Shown in pieces: positions 8,976-17,746 of a stretch of 64,000 nt of DNA; within the stretch, counting starts at the first letter, position 1; each line of letters opens with the position of its first letter. A program made the translations under genes and the position numbers. This DNA comes from Novosphingobium resinovorum. GTDB lineage: Bacteria > Pseudomonadota > Alphaproteobacteria > Sphingomonadales > Sphingomonadaceae. The DNA is taken from contig NZ_CP017076.1 of NCBI RefSeq assembly GCF_001742225.1, positions 434,001 through 498,000 on the forward strand, written 5' to 3'. The notes under the pieces are model-generated. The model was given only the letters and a program-made list of their open reading frames with translations. It made no database searches and was not told where the DNA came from.

Positions 8976-9491
8976 TCAGACGTGGTAGACGTCGATGACC
9001 TGATGAATGTAGTCGTCCTTGAGAACGATCTTCTTCTTCAGGATCTTCGGGACGTCTCCAGCCGTATCCAGCGTCAGGAAGGTGGTTCCGAAGAACTGCT
9101 GCGTCTGCTGGTAGCGGTGGCTGAGCGTGTGCCAGTTGTAGCGCAGGTCGATCGCACCTTCGCGCGTCTCCAGCACCTCGACATTGGCGATGAAGTGCGA
9201 GGTGCGCGCTTCAGGCGTGCTGGCCGACGAACGCTCGGTGTTCAGGCGGTAGACCCGGTCCTCGAGCCCTTTGCGGTTGCCGTAGTAGATCAGCGAGATC
9301 TCGGTCTGCGGGTTCGTGGTCAGCGCATCGTCGTCGGTCCACGCGGGCATCCAGTATTCGGCATCCTGCGAATAGCATTCCAGCCATTCGTCGAACTCGC
9401 GGTCGTCGAGCAGGCGCGCCTCGCGGTAGAGGAACGCGCAGATCTCGGCATAGGACAGCGCGGCGGCAGTGTTTTCCAGAACGAGGGTCAT
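8976..9491 (-). CDS. benB: Benzoate 1,2-dioxygenase small (beta) subunit
   Basis: A 171-residue ring-hydroxylating dioxygenase beta subunit, of normal family length. It shows the typical EICAFLYREARLLDDREFDEWLE start, YWMPAW, EISLIYYGNRKGLEDRVYRL and TSHFIANVEV patterns. The subunit is structural in the alpha3-beta3 hexamer and has no cofactor. It overlaps the end of benA by 4 bp and is followed by benD, the canonical benABxD order without benC in the x position. Confidence 0.92.
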   Translation of the reverse strand: MTLVLENTAAALSYAEICAFLYREARLLDDREFDEWLECYSQDAEYWMPAWTDDDALTTNPQTEISLIYYGNRKGLEDRVYRLNTERSSASTPEARTSHFIANVEVLETREGAIDLRYNWHTLSHRYQQTQQFFGTTFLTLDTAGDVPKILKKKIVLKDDYIHQVIDVYHV

Positions 9492-10837
9492 TCCGCAGCC
9501 TCCAGCATCGGTTCGGCGTCCTTCGCCATGCCGTCGAGCATGATCTGCGCCCAGAACTCGTGCTGGCGCACGAAGAGGCCCTCGTCCTCGCTACGCTCGC
9601 TGGAGAGCAGCGGGTTCATGCCCATCGCCTTCGCATTGGCGTCGGGGCCATGGATCCAGCGCGTAGCGCCACGGCTGAGATCGTTCCACAGTTCGCCTGC
9701 GCCTTCGTAGGCGGACTGGCAGCTGCGGAATTCCTCGAGGTCGTCAGGCGTACCCATGCCGGTGACGTTGAAGAAGTCCTCATACTGGCGGATGCGGTGG
9801 GCACGATCCTCTGCGTTCTCCCCCTTGGGCGCGTAGCAGTAGATCGTGACCTCGGTGGTATGGACGTCGATCGGACGCACCACGCGGATCTGGGTGGAGA
9901 ACTGGTCCATCAGGAACACGTTGGGATAGAGCGCTAGATTGCGCGTCTGTTCGAGAATGAACTTCGCCTTGTCCTCGCCGAGCCGTGCGTCCAGCGCCGC
10001 CTTGTGGCTCCAGATCGGGCGCACTTCGGGGTTCAGCACCTGCGTCCAGAGCAGGATATGGCCATGCTCGAAGCCGTAGACGCCGCTTGCCGGAGCCTTC
10101 GACCAGCCGTTGGCATCGACTGCCTTGGTCCCGCCTTCGGCACGCCGGCCCATGGTGGACTGGTAGTTTTCGTGAACGGAGCTGACGTGGTAACCGTCGC
10201 AGCCGTTCTCCATCTGCATCTTCCAGTTGCCGTCGAAGGTGTAGGTGGAATTGCCGGTCAGCAGTTCCAGCCCCTCGGGCGCCTGGTCGACCATCTGGTC
10301 GATGATGACTTTCGCTTCGCCCAGATGCTCTTCCAGCGGGAGCACATCGTGGTTGAGTGAGGCGAAGATGAAGCCGCGATAGCTTTCGACGCGGGCGCGC
10401 GTCAGGTCGTGCGACCCTTCATGGTTGAAGCTGTCCGGATAGGCGCCGGTGCTGGCGTCCTTGGCGCGCATCAGCGAACCGTCGGTCTTGAAGCTCCAGC
10501 CGTGGAAGGGGCACACGAACAGCGGCTGGTTCCCTCGCTTGCGGCGGCACAGCTTGGCGCCGCGATGGGCACAGGCGTTGACGACGCAGTTGAGGCCGCC
10601 GTCCTTGGCACGGGTCAGGATCACCGGGGTGCGCCCGATCCAGGTCGTGAAGTAATCGTTCTTCTTCTCGACCTGGCTTTCGTGGGCAACGTAGACCCAG
10701 TTGCTCTCGAAGATATACTTCATCTCGAGTTCGAACAGCGCCGGGTCGGTGAAGACGTCGCGGCGGCAGCGGAACAGGCCGGTCTCGGGGTCGTCGACCA
10801 CGGCGGTCGCAACGCGGCTCATCAGGTGTTCGTGCAT
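9488..10837 (-). CDS. benA: Benzoate 1,2-dioxygenase large (alpha) subunit
   Basis: A 449-residue Rieske non-heme iron oxygenase alpha subunit. The [2Fe-2S] ligands are Cys89-x-His91 and Cys109-x2-His112. The mononuclear iron site lies in NGCDGYHVSSVHENY, with His217, His222 and the bridging Asp214. It adds both atoms of O2 to benzoate, giving the cis-1,2-diol carboxylate. The ATG at 10837 was chosen because the upstream in-frame codons (back to 10984) lie inside catA and are low-complexity. It is 25 bp downstream of catA and overlaps benB. BenA and AntA are close relatives; the adjacent benD favours benzoate. Electrons must come from a ferredoxin/reductase, and only a reductase is encoded in the operon. 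Confidence 0.92.
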   Translation of the reverse strand: MHEHLMSRVATAVVDDPETGLFRCRRDVFTDPALFELEMKYIFESNWVYVAHESQVEKKNDYFTTWIGRTPVILTRAKDGGLNCVVNACAHRGAKLCRRKRGNQPLFVCPFHGWSFKTDGSLMRAKDASTGAYPDSFNHEGSHDLTRARVESYRGFIFASLNHDVLPLEEHLGEAKVIIDQMVDQAPEGLELLTGNSTYTFDGNWKMQMENGCDGYHVSSVHENYQSTMGRRAEGGTKAVDANGWSKAPASGVYGFEHGHILLWTQVLNPEVRPIWSHKAALDARLGEDKAKFILEQTRNLALYPNVFLMDQFSTQIRVVRPIDVHTTEVTIYCYAPKGENAEDRAHRIRQYEDFFNVTGMGTPDDLEEFRSCQSAYEGAGELWNDLSRGATRWIHGPDANAKAMGMNPLLSSERSEDEGLFVRQHEFWAQIMLDGMAKDAEPMLEAAE

Positions 10838-10862
10838 GATCCTGTCTCCCGTGTTCTGGTTG

Positions 10863-11783
10863 TCAGACGGTTTCGGCTTCCGGAGCAGGCGTCGCTTCGG
10901 CGCGGGTGCGCGAGGAGAAGCCCTCGTCACCGGCGTCGTGGGCGCGCTGCAGTTGGAAGTCGAACTGGATGTAGGCGCTGTCACCCTGGCGACTGGGCAC
11001 TGGCAGCAACCCTGCGCGGGTGCCGAAGGCGAAGTCGTCGGCCGCGAAGGGATCGTCGCCGAAGTTGATCTGCGTCGTCAGCGTGCGGTAGCCCGGCGCC
11101 TCGATGAAGAAGTGGACATGGGCCGGACGGTTGCCGTGGCGGCCCAGCGCCTGCATCAGCTTGTCGGTCGCGCCCTCGGGCGGCACCGAATAGCCGCTCG
11201 GCTGGTTCGAATGGAACGCATAGCGCCCGTCGTCGGCCAGCTTGATGCGGCGGCGGTTGTTGAACGGGGTCTGTTCGCCGGTCGGGTCGAAGTGCGAATA
11301 CCAGCCCTTCGAGTTCGCGTGCCAGACGTGAACGATGGCGTCCTTGACCGCTTCGCCATCGGGGCCGGTCACGGTGCCTGTCATGTGCAGCACGGTGGTG
11401 CCCTCGTCGGGATCGACACTGAGGTTGGCGTTGCCTTCCACGAGCGGCGCACCGGCGACGTAGAGCGGGCCTTCGATGGTGCGCGGCGTGCCGCCGGTGA
11501 GGCCGGCCTCGGCGTCCTTGGCGTCCATGTAGAGGTCGAGGAAGTGCTCGAGGCCGGTGCCGGGGACGATCAGGCCGATCTCACCTGCGCTGTCCGACAG
11601 GTACTTCATCGCCAGCCAGAACTCGCTCTCGGAGACGTCATGCCTGACGATGAGTTCCATCACGCTTTCAGTAAGGTCGCGCACGATCGCCTTGAGGCGC
11701 GGGCTGCCGCCGCTCTCGTTCACGCCGGCGGCGCGGTCGAGCAACTGCTGGATCTCGGGGGTCTTTACGAAGCTGGTGTCCAT
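10863..11783 (-). CDS. catA: Catechol 1,2-dioxygenase
   Basis: A 306-residue intradiol dioxygenase. The four Fe(III) ligands are visible: Tyr162 (GWYSHFDP), Tyr198 (SGYSVP), and His222 and His224 (NRPAHVHFF). The N-terminal helical linker domain precedes the RTIEGPLYV-GAP segment that starts the beta-sandwich. It cleaves catechol to cis,cis-muconate, the first ortho-cleavage step. It lies 47 bp after catC and 25 bp before benA. An ordinary CatA rather than a chlorocatechol enzyme is suggested by the benzoate context, but specificity was not tested. Confidence 0.95.
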   Translation of the reverse strand: MDTSFVKTPEIQQLLDRAAGVNESGGSPRLKAIVRDLTESVMELIVRHDVSESEFWLAMKYLSDSAGEIGLIVPGTGLEHFLDLYMDAKDAEAGLTGGTPRTIEGPLYVAGAPLVEGNANLSVDPDEGTTVLHMTGTVTGPDGEAVKDAIVHVWHANSKGWYSHFDPTGEQTPFNNRRRIKLADDGRYAFHSNQPSGYSVPPEGATDKLMQALGRHGNRPAHVHFFIEAPGYRTLTTQINFGDDPFAADDFAFGTRAGLLPVPSRQGDSAYIQFDFQLQRAHDAGDEGFSSRTRAEATPAPEAETV

Positions 11784-11830
11784 TTCATTCTCTCCCGTAA
11801 TTCTAGGCCCGTTATTCCGGGCGGTGGCGA

Positions 11831-12121
11831 TCAGCGATCGTCGTCATGGATGGAGGAAGGGTGGCGGCACAGCGGCGTCACCTTCATGGTCATGAAGGGG
11901 TACAGCGGCAGTGCCATGAGCGTGTCGTGCAGCGCGGTGTTGCTCTCGACGTCGAAGATCGAGACGTTCGAGTACAAGCCGACCTTGCGCCAGATGTGGC
12001 GCCAGGTTCCCGCGGCCTGGAGCTTCTGGAAGTAGGCCTTTTCCTCGGCCTTGATCCGCGCCGCTTCGGCGGGATCGAAGCCCAGGGGAATGTTGACGTC
12101 CATTTCGACCATGAAAAGCAC
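11831..12121 (-). CDS. catC: Muconolactone delta-isomerase
   Basis: A 96-residue protein, exactly the usual CatC size. The N-terminal MLFMVEMDVNIP start, the EEKAYFQKLQAAGTWRHIWRKVGLYSNVSIFDVES core and the ALPLYPFMTMKVTPL C-terminal portion are diagnostic. It converts muconolactone to 3-oxoadipate enol-lactone, the substrate of the PcaD encoded downstream. It forms decamers in studied relatives. The gene begins 5 bp after catB. Confidence 0.95.
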   Translation of the reverse strand: MLFMVEMDVNIPLGFDPAEAARIKAEEKAYFQKLQAAGTWRHIWRKVGLYSNVSIFDVESNTALHDTLMALPLYPFMTMKVTPLCRHPSSIHDDDR

Positions 12122-12126
12122 GGGGG

Positions 12127-13284
12127 TCAGGCTCCTGCGTTGACGGCGTGAAGGGCGGGCGCGGTCCGGTCGCGCCGGAAGAAGGCGAGCTTGTCCTCGT
12201 CGAGGCTGACGCCGAGGCCCGGCGCAGTCGGGACCGCCAGCGAGAAGTCGGCATAGGCCAGCGGCTCGGAAAGGATTTCCTCGGTCTGGAGCAACGGACC
12301 GAACAGTTCGGTGCCCCAGGCGAGTTCAGGCAGGGTCGCGAAGACATGGGCCGACGCAATGGTGCCGATCCCGCCTTCGAGCATGGTGCCGCCATACAGG
12401 CCGATACCCGCGGCCGTACCGATCGCGGCGACTTCGGCGGTGGCGAAAAGGCCGCCCGATTGGGCGATCTTGAGCGCGAAGACGCCCGCGGCATGGCTCG
12501 CAGCGATACGCAGCGCGGAGCGGGGGCCATGAAGCGCCTCGTCCGCCATCAGCGGCACCGCCTGCGTGGTGGACAGCCGGGCCATGCCAGCGACGTCGTC
12601 CCCGGCGATCGGCTGCTCGACGAGATCGCAGCCGACATCGGCCAGCATCGCCATGCCCAGCTTGGCCTGCGCCTCGCTCCAGTTCTGGTTGACGTCCACC
12701 CGCACACTGGCCCGGTCGCCGAGCGCCTTGCAGATGGCGCCGACATGGGCCACGTCGTCGCGCACGTCGCGCTTGCCGATCTTGAGCTTGAAGATGCGGT
12801 GGCGGCGCGCCTCCAGCATGGCCTCGCCCTCGGCGATGTCACGCGCGGTGTCGCCGCTGGCGAGCGTCCAGGCCACTGGCAGGCTGCCGCGCACCCGGCC
12901 TCCGCCGATCAGTTCGGACACCGGAACCCCGAGCCGCTTGCCTGCCAAGTCGAGCAGCGCCGTCTCCACCGCGCACTTGGCGAAGTGATTGCCGCGCACG
13001 CACTTGGCGACTTTGGCCATAGTCGCGCCGACTTGCGCGATATCGCAGGTTTCCAGCACCGGGACGATGTAGGTGTCGATCGCGGACTTGATGCTCTCGG
13101 GGCTCTCTTCGCCATAGCTGAGGCCGCCGATCGTGGTGCCCTCGCCCAGTCCCTCGACGCCGTCGGCGTCGATCAGCCGAACGATCACCATCGACTGCGC
13201 ATGCATGGTAGCCATGGCCAGCACGTGAGGCCGGATCGTCGGCACATCGACGATGAAGGTATCAGCGCGGCTTAACATAGCCAT
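12127..13284 (-). CDS. catB: Muconate cycloisomerase
   Basis: A 385-residue enolase-superfamily enzyme. Visible are the N-terminal capping domain start TFIVDVPTIRPHVLAMATMHAQS, the GEGTTIGGLSYGEES loop, the KxK base pair in FKLKIGKRD, and metal ligands in VRVDVNQNWS, LVEQPI and LMADEAL. It cyclises cis,cis-muconate to muconolactone. It is the first gene of the ben-cat operon and diverges from the catR-like regulator, with ATAC-N7-GTAT in the gap. A GGGAG ribosome binding site precedes the ATG at 13284; an ATG two codons later is also possible. Confidence 0.94.
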   Translation of the reverse strand: MAMLSRADTFIVDVPTIRPHVLAMATMHAQSMVIVRLIDADGVEGLGEGTTIGGLSYGEESPESIKSAIDTYIVPVLETCDIAQVGATMAKVAKCVRGNHFAKCAVETALLDLAGKRLGVPVSELIGGGRVRGSLPVAWTLASGDTARDIAEGEAMLEARRHRIFKLKIGKRDVRDDVAHVGAICKALGDRASVRVDVNQNWSEAQAKLGMAMLADVGCDLVEQPIAGDDVAGMARLSTTQAVPLMADEALHGPRSALRIAASHAAGVFALKIAQSGGLFATAEVAAIGTAAGIGLYGGTMLEGGIGTIASAHVFATLPELAWGTELFGPLLQTEEILSEPLAYADFSLAVPTAPGLGVSLDEDKLAFFRRDRTAPALHAVNAGA

Positions 13285-13336
13285 TGCAGCGACTCTCCCA
13301 TATGCTTAGCTTTCATGGGACAGATATGCCTGCGCG

Positions 13337-13386
13337 ATACTTCTATCAAAGATCAATGCGGTCAACACTACATACCTGTTGGGTAT
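13337..13386. promoter_or_regulatory. CatR/BenM-type LysR operator between catB and catR
   Basis: ATAC-CTGTTGG-GTAT at 13372-13386 is a perfect ATAC-N7-GTAT, the site described for BenM/CatM in Acinetobacter. A half-match, ATAC-N7-AAAG, starts at 13337, 35 bp nearer catB. A strong recognition site near the regulator plus a weaker site near the target promoter is the usual LysR layout. It implies muconate- or benzoate-responsive activation of the operon by the divergent LysR protein. Confidence 0.7.
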
Positions 13387-13429
13387 ATTGCAGCCCGAGC
13401 GATGCTAGAGGGAGGGTTTAGATCTCGTG

Positions 13430-14353
13430 ATGGACATGCGCCTCCTGCGTTACTTCGTGGCGGTTGCGGACGAAGGTAACTTCAACCGGGCGGCAGAACG
13501 GCTGCACATCGCCCAGCCACCATTGTCGCGCGCGATCCAGCAGCTGGAGGCTCACGTCGGCGCCCCGCTGCTCGACCGGTCGAGCCGGCCGCTGCGGCTG
13601 ACCGCGGTGGGACGGCTGCTCCATGCCCAGGCGCTGCAGATGCTCGCCCGCATGGAAGACGTGGAGACCATGGTGAAGGCGGCGGCGACCAGTCGGCGCC
13701 GGCGCCTGGTCATCGGCTTCGTCGCCTCCACCATATACGCGCGCCTGCCCGAACTGATCCGCGAATTCCGCAAGGTCGCCGAGAACGTCGAACTGGTCAT
13801 GGTGGAAGCGACGACGCTCGACCAGATCGCCGCCCTCAAGGACGGGCGTATCGACGTCGGCTTCGGTCGTATCCGGTTCGAGGATCCGGCAGTACGGCGC
13901 ATCATCCTGCGCGACGAAAGACTCATCGCCGCCTTCCCGACGGATCACCCGCTCGCGAACGGCGAGGAGCCGATCTCCCTGCGCGAACTCGCCGACGAAC
14001 CGCAAATTCTCTACCCGCGCGCACCGCGCCCCAGCTATGCCGACCAGGTGATCTCGCTCTTCCGCGACCATTCCATCGAACCGCGCGTGGTCCACGAGGC
14101 GCGCGAACTGCAGATCGCCATCGGCCTCGTCGCGGCGCAGGAAGGCATGGCGATCGTCCCGGAATCGGTCCGCCGCGCCCGCAGCCACGACGTCGCCTTC
14201 CGCGAACTCGTGGAGCCTGCGACCTCGCCGATCATCATGAGCCACCGCCCCGGCGACCGCTCACCCGAACTGGCGCTCATGGCCGCCGTCATCGCGCGCA
14301 AGTATGCGCAATGGGGCTACGAAGTGCCCACCGCGCTGATAGAGGACCTCTGA
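13430..14353 (+). CDS. catR: LysR-family regulator of the ben-cat operon (CatR/BenM-like)
   Basis: A 307-residue LysR regulator. The N-terminal winged helix-turn-helix is MDMRLLRYFVAVADEGNFNRAAERLHIAQPPLSR, with the usual IQQLE linker. The effector domain starts with LVIGFVASTIYARLPELI, close to CatR/BenM, and has the DVGFGRIRFEDPAVRR segment expected near the muconate pocket. An in-frame GTG one codon upstream (13427) is an alternative start; a GGAGGG box at 13411 lies 11 nt from it and 14 nt from the ATG. The gene is divergent from catB with a perfect CatM/BenM-type site between them, so it very likely activates catB-to-reductase with cis,cis-muconate and perhaps benzoate. Confidence 0.88.
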   Translation: MDMRLLRYFVAVADEGNFNRAAERLHIAQPPLSRAIQQLEAHVGAPLLDRSSRPLRLTAVGRLLHAQALQMLARMEDVETMVKAAATSRRRRLVIGFVASTIYARLPELIREFRKVAENVELVMVEATTLDQIAALKDGRIDVGFGRIRFEDPAVRRIILRDERLIAAFPTDHPLANGEEPISLRELADEPQILYPRAPRPSYADQVISLFRDHSIEPRVVHEARELQIAIGLVAAQEGMAIVPESVRRARSHDVAFRELVEPATSPIIMSHRPGDRSPELALMAAVIARKYAQWGYEVPTALIEDL

Positions 14354-14415
14354 TGGTGCCGCTCTGTGCTGCGCAGCATGCAACCAGGTCCGCGCACAAA
14401 GCATACTCCTGTACC

Positions 14416-14430
14416 GTCGGATTTTCCGAC
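14416..14430 (+). terminator. Hairpin between catR and the molybdoenzyme gene
   Basis: GTCGGA-TTT-TCCGAC forms a 6-bp stem with a 3-nt loop after the catR stop. A perfect 12-bp palindrome TGCTGCGCAGCA lies upstream at 14367-14378. Either could end the catR transcript or mark regulation of the next gene; there is no clear T-run. Confidence 0.35.
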
Positions 14431-14477
14431 GCGGGATGCTAAACCGGCCGCGCCACCATGCAGCGAGTACCAGAGTC

Positions 14478-16724
14478 ATGAGCGAAACGCGTGAACCCGA
14501 GAACCGCCCCCAAGGCATTAGCGACTACACGGGGCCGGCCGGCGGCTGGGGCGCTCTGCGCGCAGTGGCGCGTACCGTTCGCGAGCAGATGAAGGCCAGC
14601 CCCGACACGCGCGCGCTCCTGCAAATGAACCAGCCCGACGGCTTCGACTGCCCCGGCTGCGCCTGGCCCGATCCCCGGCACACCTCCTCGTTCGAATTCT
14701 GCGAGAACGGCGCCAAGGCCGTTACTTGGGAAGCCACCGTCAAGCGCGTCGATCCCGACTTCTTCGCGCGCCACACCGCCACCGAACTGTGGTCCTGGAG
14801 CGATCACCAGTTGGAGGACGCGGGCCGCCTCACCGAACCGCTGCGCTACGATGCCGAGACCGACCACTATGTGCCCATCACATGGGACGAAGCCTTCGCC
14901 CGCGCGGGTGCATCGATGCAGGCCCTCGCCCACGCCGACCAGGCCGAGTTCTACTGCTCCGGCCGCGCCTCCAACGAGGCCGCGTTCCTCTACCAGCTCT
15001 TCGCGCGCGAGTTCGGGACCAACAACTTCCCCGACTGCTCGAACATGTGCCACGAGGCGACCAGCACCGGCCTGCCCAAGTCGATCGGCATCGGCAAGGG
15101 CACGGTGACGCTGGAGGATTTCGACCTCGCCGACGCGATCTTCTGCATCGGCCACAACCCCGGCACCAACCACCCGCGCATGCTCGGCACGCTGGCCGCC
15201 GCATCGAAGCGCGGCGTGCCCATCGTCGTCGCCAACCCGATGCGCGAGCGCGGACTCGAACGCTTCAAGTCGCCGCAGCATCCCACCGAAATGCTCTCGA
15301 CCCATTCCACCCCGCTCGCCTCTGCCTACCATCAGGTCCGCATTGGCGGCGACATGGCGATGCTCAAGGGCATGATGAAACTGGTGGTTGAGGCCGACGC
15401 CCTAGACCACGCTTTCATCGCCGATCACACCGAAGGGCTGGACGCGCTCAGGGCCGATCTCGATGCCACCAGCTGGAACTGGATCGAGGTCGCCTCCGGC
15501 CTGACGCGCGATGCCATCGAAAGCATGGCGCAAGTTTACATGAAGGCGGAGCGGGTGATCGTCTGCTACGGCATGGGGATCACCCAGCACAAGCACGGCA
15601 CCCAGAACGTGCAGGCGATCGCCAACCTGCTGCTACTGCGTGGGCAGTTCGGCAAGCCGGGCGCGGGCATCTGCCCCCTGCGCGGCCACAGCAACGTACA
15701 GGGCGACCGCACCGTCGGCATCACCGAACTGCCGACCGAGGACATGCTGCAGCGTCTCGACGACGCTTTCGGCATCGCCGCGCCCCGCCATCACGGCCAC
15801 AATGCAGTCGAAGCCCTTGCCGCCATGCGCTCCGGACACTCGAAGGCGCTGATCTCGCTCGGCGGCAACCTCGCCGTCGCCATGCCCGATCCCGAGGCCT
15901 GCTTCGCCGCGGTGCGCGGGCTGGACCTTTCGGTCAATATCCTCACCAAGTTCAACCGCACTTGCCTGCTGACGGCGAAGGAGACTCTGGTGCTCCCCTG
16001 CCTCGGCCGCACCGAGTTGGACGTACAGCAGGCCGGGCCGCAGTGGGTGACGGTGGAGGACAGCATGTCGATGGTCCACGCCTCACGCGGGAAACTCAAG
16101 GCGCCCGGCCCCGACGTGCGCTCCGAGCCGGCGATCGTTGCCGGGCTGGCGCAGGCGGCGATGCCGCACACCCGCATCGACTGGGCCGCGCTCGTCGCCG
16201 ACTACGACCGCATCCGCGACGGCATCGAGGCCGTTTATCCCGACTTTCGCGACTTCAACATTCGCGTGCGCGAGCCGGGTGGATTCCGCCTCACCATCGG
16301 CCCTGCGACCCGCACGTGGAAGACACCGACCGGCAAGGCGCAGTTCATCGCGCACCCCCACGCCGAGGAACAGGTCGAGCGCTCGCTGCTGCTCACCACG
16401 ATCCGCAGCCATGACCAGTACAACACCACCATCTACAGCCTTGACGATCGCTATCGCGGCGTCACCGGCCGCCGCGACGTGATCTTCGCCAACGAAGTGG
16501 ACCTTGCCATGCTGGGTCTGGCCGAGGGCGACAAGGTGGACGTCACCACCCCGGCCGGGCGCACATTGAAGGGCTTCACGCTGGTCCGCCATGCCATCGC
16601 GCGCGGCTCGCTGGCGGCTTACTATCCGGAGGCCAACTGCCTTGTGCCGCTGGACAACTATGACCCCGCGAGCGGCACCCCGGCCTACAAGTCGATCCCG
16701 GTCACCATCCGCGCTGCCGCCTGA
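14478..16724 (+). CDS. FdhF/YdeP-family molybdopterin oxidoreductase
   Basis: A 748-residue molybdenum enzyme of the YdeP/FdhF-like branch of the DMSO-reductase superfamily. The N-terminus has GFDCPGCAWPDP, the FDCPGC motif typical of this branch. The probable Mo ligand is the Cys of CSNMCHEATSTGLPKS. MPT-binding features include IFCIGHNPGTNHPR, VVANPMRERGLERF, ICPLRGHSNVQGDR and LGGNLAVAMPD. A C-terminal cap holds LLTTIRSHDQYNTTIYS. It probably oxidises or reduces a small molecule in the cytoplasm; formate is not established for YdeP-type proteins, which in E. coli are linked to acid resistance. The start at 14478 leaves a natural N-terminus; no partner subunit or FdhD-like sulfurtransferase is encoded next to it. 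Confidence 0.88.
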   Translation: MSETREPENRPQGISDYTGPAGGWGALRAVARTVREQMKASPDTRALLQMNQPDGFDCPGCAWPDPRHTSSFEFCENGAKAVTWEATVKRVDPDFFARHTATELWSWSDHQLEDAGRLTEPLRYDAETDHYVPITWDEAFARAGASMQALAHADQAEFYCSGRASNEAAFLYQLFAREFGTNNFPDCSNMCHEATSTGLPKSIGIGKGTVTLEDFDLADAIFCIGHNPGTNHPRMLGTLAAASKRGVPIVVANPMRERGLERFKSPQHPTEMLSTHSTPLASAYHQVRIGGDMAMLKGMMKLVVEADALDHAFIADHTEGLDALRADLDATSWNWIEVASGLTRDAIESMAQVYMKAERVIVCYGMGITQHKHGTQNVQAIANLLLLRGQFGKPGAGICPLRGHSNVQGDRTVGITELPTEDMLQRLDDAFGIAAPRHHGHNAVEALAAMRSGHSKALISLGGNLAVAMPDPEACFAAVRGLDLSVNILTKFNRTCLLTAKETLVLPCLGRTELDVQQAGPQWVTVEDSMSMVHASRGKLKAPGPDVRSEPAIVAGLAQAAMPHTRIDWAALVADYDRIRDGIEAVYPDFRDFNIRVREPGGFRLTIGPATRTWKTPTGKAQFIAHPHAEEQVERSLLLTTIRSHDQYNTTIYSLDDRYRGVTGRRDVIFANEVDLAMLGLAEGDKVDVTTPAGRTLKGFTLVRHAIARGSLAAYYPEANCLVPLDNYDPASGTPAYKSIPVTIRAAA

Positions 16725-16740
16725 TCGCACGCATGAGAAC

Positions 16741-16772
16741 GCCCCCGAGAGTGAGTGGTCTCTCCCGGGGGC
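16741..16772 (+). terminator. GC-rich hairpin after the molybdoenzyme gene
   Basis: GCCCCCGAGAG (16741-16751) pairs with CTCTCCCGGGGGC (16760-16772) with a small bulge, 17 bp past the stop. It fits a factor-independent-like terminator but lacks a clear T-run. Confidence 0.5.
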
Positions 16773-16856
16773 GCAGGCCGCCGCGTCATCGGTGGGGGAT
16801 GGAAGCGACGCGGCGGTGTTAGGCACGCCTTTCTGACGAAGGCTTATCTGCGGAAC

Positions 16857-17636
16857 TTACTGGTCGCGGCTGGTGCTGGCACCGAGGCCGACCGAACCAT
16901 TCGCACCGCTCTTCGAAGCCGAACCGCTGCCCGAGCCGTTCACGTTGGCGCTGCGCTTGCCCGCCTGCGCGTTGGCAGAACCATTACCCGAACCCGAGGC
17001 TGAGCTGTTCGCCGCGCTGGACGCCGCATCGCGGGCCTGGCTGCCGACCGCCTGCGCCTTCTCTGCCGCGGCCGAGCGGGCTGCCTGAGCCGTCCCGGTC
17101 GCGGTGCCCGCAACCTGCGAGGTCACGCCCGAAGTATCAGGCAGGCTGCCCGAACCGGCGAGATTGCCCGCACCCGAAGCCGAGCCGTTCGCGCCCGATC
17201 CCGTCAGTGAACCGGCGAGCGAGCCCGTGGCCGAACCCGTGCCGGTTGCCGAACCGCTACCCGCCGTCGAGCGGGCGGAGTCGACGAGGCCGCTGGCCTG
17301 CGAGCGGGCGCTATCGGCTGCACCGGTCACCGCCGAGGTATCCGGCGCCGAAACCGAGGGCTTGGTCACGGACTTCCTGGCGTGGCCGCTGGCATTGCCC
17401 GAGGCCCGCGACGAAACGCTGCGGCTGGCGCGCGAGGCGCTGATGTCGCCCGCACCGCCCATGGTCCCGTCGATCGAGCTGCCGACACCGCCGATGGTGC
17501 CGCCCAGCGAGCCGCCGAGGCCACCGCCGAGCGATCCGCCAAGGCCGCCACCGCCCAGCAGTTGGGCATTGGCCACGCCTGGCGCGGCGATCAGGGCAAG
17601 AGTTGCGATGGCGGTCGTAAGTGAGAGCTTGTTCAT
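16857..17636 (-). CDS. Secreted Gly/Ala/Ser-rich low-complexity protein
   Basis: A 259-residue protein of unknown function. It begins with a clear Sec signal peptide (MNKLSLTTAIATLALIAAPGVANA, cleavage near residue 24). Next comes a glycine-rich run of GGG-LGG-SLGG repeats, then about 180 residues dominated by Ser, Ala, Gly and Asn with no cysteine, and a few Arg/Lys. It is predicted to be disordered and exported. It is on the same strand and 110 bp downstream of the S8 protease gene, whose own mature N-terminus also starts AQLGGG. It may be a substrate or matrix partner of that protease; this is inference. I recognise no family. Confidence 0.75.
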   Translation of the reverse strand: MNKLSLTTAIATLALIAAPGVANAQLLGGGGLGGSLGGGLGGSLGGTIGGVGSSIDGTMGGAGDISASRASRSVSSRASGNASGHARKSVTKPSVSAPDTSAVTGAADSARSQASGLVDSARSTAGSGSATGTGSATGSLAGSLTGSGANGSASGAGNLAGSGSLPDTSGVTSQVAGTATGTAQAARSAAAEKAQAVGSQARDAASSAANSSASGSGNGSANAQAGKRSANVNGSGSGSASKSGANGSVGLGASTSRDQ

Positions 17637-17746
17637 GGGATTTGCTCCTTCCTTGTTGTCGTTGGCCCCGTCCGGGGTGTCTGATGGAAGGAACGGATGG
17701 CCATTTCGCTTTCATCCATGGCCGATGAAATTATTTCAGATTTTTT

